NCBI GenBank assembly: GCA_008638375.1
Contig: CM018043.1
Location: 59,091,510 to 59,155,509 of the forward strand
DNA: 64,000 bases
From: Nyssa sinensis
Lineage: Eukaryota; Streptophyta; Magnoliopsida; Cornales; Nyssaceae
Direction of reading: 5' to 3'
Made by a program: the position numbers and the translations under genes. The first letter of the stretch is position 1; each line of letters starts with the position of its first letter. Of the stretch, positions 60,409-64,000 are shown piece by piece. The notes below the pieces were generated by a model that had not been told where the DNA came from, did no database searches, and saw nothing but the letters and a program-made list of their open reading frames with translations.

Positions 60409-63400
60409 TGGTATCAGAGCATTTCTGAAAGATTAGAATTTTTTTTTCTTTCCTCTTTTTTTTTTTCTTTTTCTTCTCTTTCTTTCCCACTATTCTGCCC
60501 ACAGTGAGCAGAGTTAGGAAATTCCTTGAGTCACCCTGTTTGAGTGACCCTTGATTCTCACCGCCACTCAGGATCAGAAGCCCACCTGCCGATCGGCCTG
60601 TCCCTGAAGTCCGGTAACCGAAAACCTAGCGCGTGAGCCTCACACGCTACCAGAAGTTTCTGTCGTCGTTAGCTACTTCACGCGCCGGCACGTGGAGGCG
60701 CGTGCGACTGTGCCTCGACCTCCGATCACTCTTCCTGGAGTCGTCTCTCTCTCTCCGGCACTTCTGTGTATCCCGTTGCTTCGTTGCTACTGGTTTGGAT
60801 ACTCTGTGTGTCCTTGTTGTTTTACGGTTGTTCGTTTGGACCCTCTGTGTGTCCTGTTGCTTCACTGTTGGTGCTTCCCTGCTGCTTCATTGTTCGTTTG
60901 GACCCTCTGTGTGTCCTGTTGCTTCACTATTGGTGCTTCCCTACTGCTTCACTATTCGTTTGGACCCTCTGTGTGTCCTGTTGCTTCACTGTTGGTGCTT
61001 CCCTGCTGCTGTTCTTTGTTCGTTGCTTGCTTCTTGGTGGTTTTGTTTCTATGGTTGACGAACAAAAGAATTTGGTCGTGACTGATATCATTCCCGTGAT
61101 GTCCAAAATCACAGAACATAAATTAACTGGTCCGAATTATTTGGATTGGTGTAAGACTGTTAGGATTTACCTGCGGAGCATTTCTAAGGACAATCATCTC
61201 ATTGAAGATCCACCAACGAATGAGACTCGCAAGGAATGGTTGAGAGATGATGCTCGCTTGTTCTTACAAATCAGGAACTCTATTGACCCTGAGGTTGTTA
61301 GCCTAATTAATCACTGTGAGTATGTTAAAGAGATGATGGAATATTTAGAATTTTTGTATTCTGGAAAGGGAAACATTTCTCGTATTTATGAAGTTTGTAA
61401 GGCCTTTTACCGGGCAGAACAACAAGATCAATCTCTTTAGACCTATTTTATGAATTTCAAAAGGACCTATGAAGAATTGAATGTCTTGTTACCTTTTAGT
61501 CCTGATGTCAAAATCCAGCAAGCTCAACGGGAGCAAATGGCAGTAATGAGTTTCTTGGCTGGCCTTAATTCTCAGTTTGAGATTGCTAAATCTCAGATCC
61601 TCTCTAGTGCTGAGATTTCCTCTCTCCATGAGGTCTTTACTAGGGTACTTCGCACAGCTACTAGTGCGTTTGTTGCTCCATCTGTTCATGCTTCTAGTGC
61701 TCTTGTCAGTCATCATGGTGGATCTGGAACTGGACGGTCTTATCCTAAGAATTCTAACAGAGGAGGAGGTACCGGTAGTCAAGATGCCGTGGGAGTTGTA
61801 TGTTATTATTGTCATGAGCCGGGCCATACCAAATGCACGTGTAAGAAATTGCAAAATAAATCTCAGAAGTCTCACTCAGCCCATGTTGCGGTTACTCCTA
61901 CACCTAGCTCATCTGAGCCGACCATTACAGTTTCTGCAGATGCATTTGCTAAATTCACTCAGTACCAAGAAGCATTGCAGCATTCATCTCCACCAATCAC
62001 TGCCATTGCTGAGTTAGGTAAACCAAATACATGTCTTCTTTTCTCTTCCTCACAATGGGTCATTGATTCTGGTGCTACAGATCATATGACAGGTAATCCT
62101 AGTCTTTTCTCCACTTTTCAGTCCCACACATCTCCCTCTAATGTTACTTTAGCAGATGGTTCCACTTCTTCTGTGCTTGGGTCTGGTACTGTTAGTCCAA
62201 CCCCATTGATTTCGATGTCTTCTGTATTGAGTCTACCACGATTTTCTTTTAATTTAATGTCTGTAAGTAAACTTACTCGTACCCTGAATTGTTGCATCTC
62301 ATTTTTTCCTGATCATTGTCTTTTTCAGGATCTTTGACGAAGAAGATTATTGGTAAAGGATATGAATCAGGTGGTCTCTACATTCTGGATACCCAAGTGC
62401 CTAGGCCCATTGCATGTTCCAGTGTCGTAACTCCGTTTGAAGCACATTGTCGGTTGGGACATCCTTCTTTGCCTCTATTGAAGAAATTATGTCCTCAGTT
62501 TCATAATGTATCTTCCTTAGATTGTGAGTCGTGTCAGTTTGCAAAACATCATCGTTTGCCTTCAGTTCCTCGAGTCAATAAAAGGGCTAGTTTTCCCTTT
62601 GAGATAGTCCATTCAGATGTTTGGGGTCCGTGTCCTGTTGTGTCCACTACTGGATTTCGATATTTTGTTACTTTTGTTGATTTTTCTCGTGTGACTTGGC
62701 TCTATTTAATGAAAATCGTTTTGAATTATTTCCCCATTTTAGTGCCTTTTGTGCTGAAATTAAAACACAGTTTAATGTTTCTGTGCATACATTACGGAGT
62801 GATAATGCCAAAGAATATTTTTCCGATTCCTTTCAGATCTACATGATTCAAAATGGCATTCTTCACCAATCCTCTTGTGTTGACACACCATCTCAGAACG
62901 ATGTGGCAGAGCGAAAAAATAGACATCTTCTTGAGACAGCCAGGGCCCTCTTATTCCAAATGCACGTTCCTAAACAATTTTAGGCTGATGCAGTTTCCAC
63001 AACCTGTTTTTTGATTAATCGCATGCCTTCCTATGTTCTTAATGGTGAGATCCCTTACAATGTCCTTTTTCCTACTAAACCCTTGTTTCCTATTGCACCC
63101 CGGATATTTGGTAGTACTTGTTTCGCTAGTGATGTTCGTCCCCAGGTCACTAAATTGGATCCCAAGTCTTTAAAATGTGTTTTTCTGGGTTACTCTTGTC
63201 TACAAAAGGGGTATCGGTGCTGCTGTCCTAGCCTTCACTGGTATCTTGTGTCTACTGATGTTACCTTTCTCGAACATATTCCTTTTTTCCTGCTGCTTCT
63301 ACTTCTTCGAGTCAGGGGGAGGATGATGATCTGTTGGTTTATACTATCACCTCTCCGCCCCCCGCTGTAGCTCCTCCCCCTATTACCCTACCACCACCAC

Positions 63401-64000
63401 CACCATCCCCACCACCACCTCCTATTCGCTATGTTTATTCCCGACGACGAGACCCAACTGCTCCATGTCCAGCATCTGTTTCTTCTTTGCCATCGGATCC
63501 AGTGGCTGGTGATCTTGATCTTCCCATTGCCCTTCGCAAAGGTATGCGTCAGTGCACTTATCCTATTTCATCGTTTGTTTCTTATGCTAACTTGTCTTCT
63601 TCGTGTTCTTTTGTTGCTTCCCTTGATTCTGTGTCTCTTCCCAAAACTGTCCATGATGCCTTGTCCCATCCCGGATGGCGTGATGCTATTATCGAAGAGA
63701 TGAATGCTTTAGATGCTAATTATACTTGGGATTTAGTGCCTTTACCTGCAGTCAAGAAAGCTATTGGCTGTAAATGGGTGTTTGCTGTCAAATTCAATTC
63801 CGATGGTTCCGTGGCTCGCCTTAAAGCCCGTCTTGTGGCTAAAGGCTATGCTCAGACTTATGGTGTGGATTATTCTGATACTTTCTCCTCTGTTGCTAAG
63901 TTGACCTCGGTTCTTTTAATTATTTCTCTGGCAGCTACTAATGATTGGCCTTTACATCAGTTAGACATAAAAAATGCGTTTTTACATGGTGATTTCCAGG
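60409..64000 (+). mobile_element. Ty1/copia retrotransposon body, cut by the window edge
   Basis: After the primer site comes a leader of about 640 nt, then gag from ATG at 61051 (MVDEQKNLVVTDIIPVMSKI). Gag is broken by a TAG at 61438 and resumes at 61450. It has a CCHC knuckle (CYYCHEPGHTKCTC, near 61800). Then come the protease (WVIDSGATDHMTG, near 62060) and, after a shift near 62320, the integrase zinc finger (HCRLGHPS, CESCQFAKHH). The integrase core follows (HSDVWGPCPV, VHTLRSDNAKEYF, DTPSQNDVAERKNRHLLETA), with a stop at 62981. Reverse transcriptase starts near 63660 ([44 protein letters not shown]) and runs off the window. A handful of breaks mark it as defective but fairly young. It is antisense to the thioesterase gene. 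Confidence 0.85.
60831..61016 (+). repeat. Three tandem copies of a 62-bp unit in the copia leader
   Basis: Units start at about 60831, 60893 and 60955, each with ttcgtttggaccctctgtgt, gtcctgttgcttcact and ttggtgcttccct. A partial, more diverged unit precedes them near 60791 (ctggtttggatactctgtgt). The block is between the primer site and gag. Cysteine-rich open frames across it are by-products of the repeat. Confidence 0.8.

Noticed and set aside
60633..61440. Cysteine-rich open frames of 129-224 aa in the copia leader
   Set aside because: They come from the 62-bp tandem repeat read in three frames; the longest is simply fused in frame to the real gag start at 61051.
1..64000. CRISPR arrays, bacterial operons, phage or plasmid features
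   Set aside because: All coding structure is spliced eukaryotic; the tandem repeats have no regular spacer pattern.

Overview
The window is nuclear DNA of a flowering plant. Coding exons with GT/AG introns encode plant-type proteins (a MAP kinase closest to MPK6, a group I formin, a FAM133-like protein and an acyl-CoA thioesterase), and the space between them is AT-rich and full of L1-type LINEs, Ty1/copia and Ty3/gypsy remnants, SINEs, TRIMs and hAT-like elements. The repeat load suggests a eudicot, perhaps woody, but the species cannot be named from the sequence.

Layout. (1) 1-2.9 kb, + strand: the last intron, filled by an L1 remnant, and the last exon of an MPK6-like kinase. (2) 4.2-30.85 kb, - strand: a five-exon FAM133-like gene of 198 codons stretched over 26.7 kb and convergent with the kinase. 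Its introns 1 (13.6 kb) and 4 (10.5 kb) hold almost all the repeats of this part: several L1s, a solo gypsy LTR, a TRIM-like element, a gypsy body, a SINE nested in an L1, and two copies of one hAT-like element, each independently invaded by a second small transposon. (3) 31-47 kb: AT-rich intergenic DNA with a complete 476-bp TRIM and a decayed copia element. (4) 48.0-54.0 kb, + strand: an FH1-type formin in four exons; its first exon shows three reading-frame shifts that remove the membrane anchor while leaving one frame open. (5) 55.75-59.8 kb, - strand: the last three exons of a mitochondrial-type acyl-CoA thioesterase (ACOT9/10-like), convergent with the formin. (6) 60.2-64.0 kb, + strand: the 5' LTR, leader, gag, protease, integrase and start of reverse transcriptase of a copia element, cut by the window edge and probably lying in an upstream intron of the thioesterase gene.

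The host genes are unrelated housekeeping or signalling genes and form no pathway together. I found no undescribed system. The strongest signals are the nested transposons with readable target-site duplications, the transposon-inflated FAM133-like gene, and the frame-shifted formin exon. Element boundaries marked by target-site duplications are firm to the base; LINE and LTR-body boundaries are approximate.
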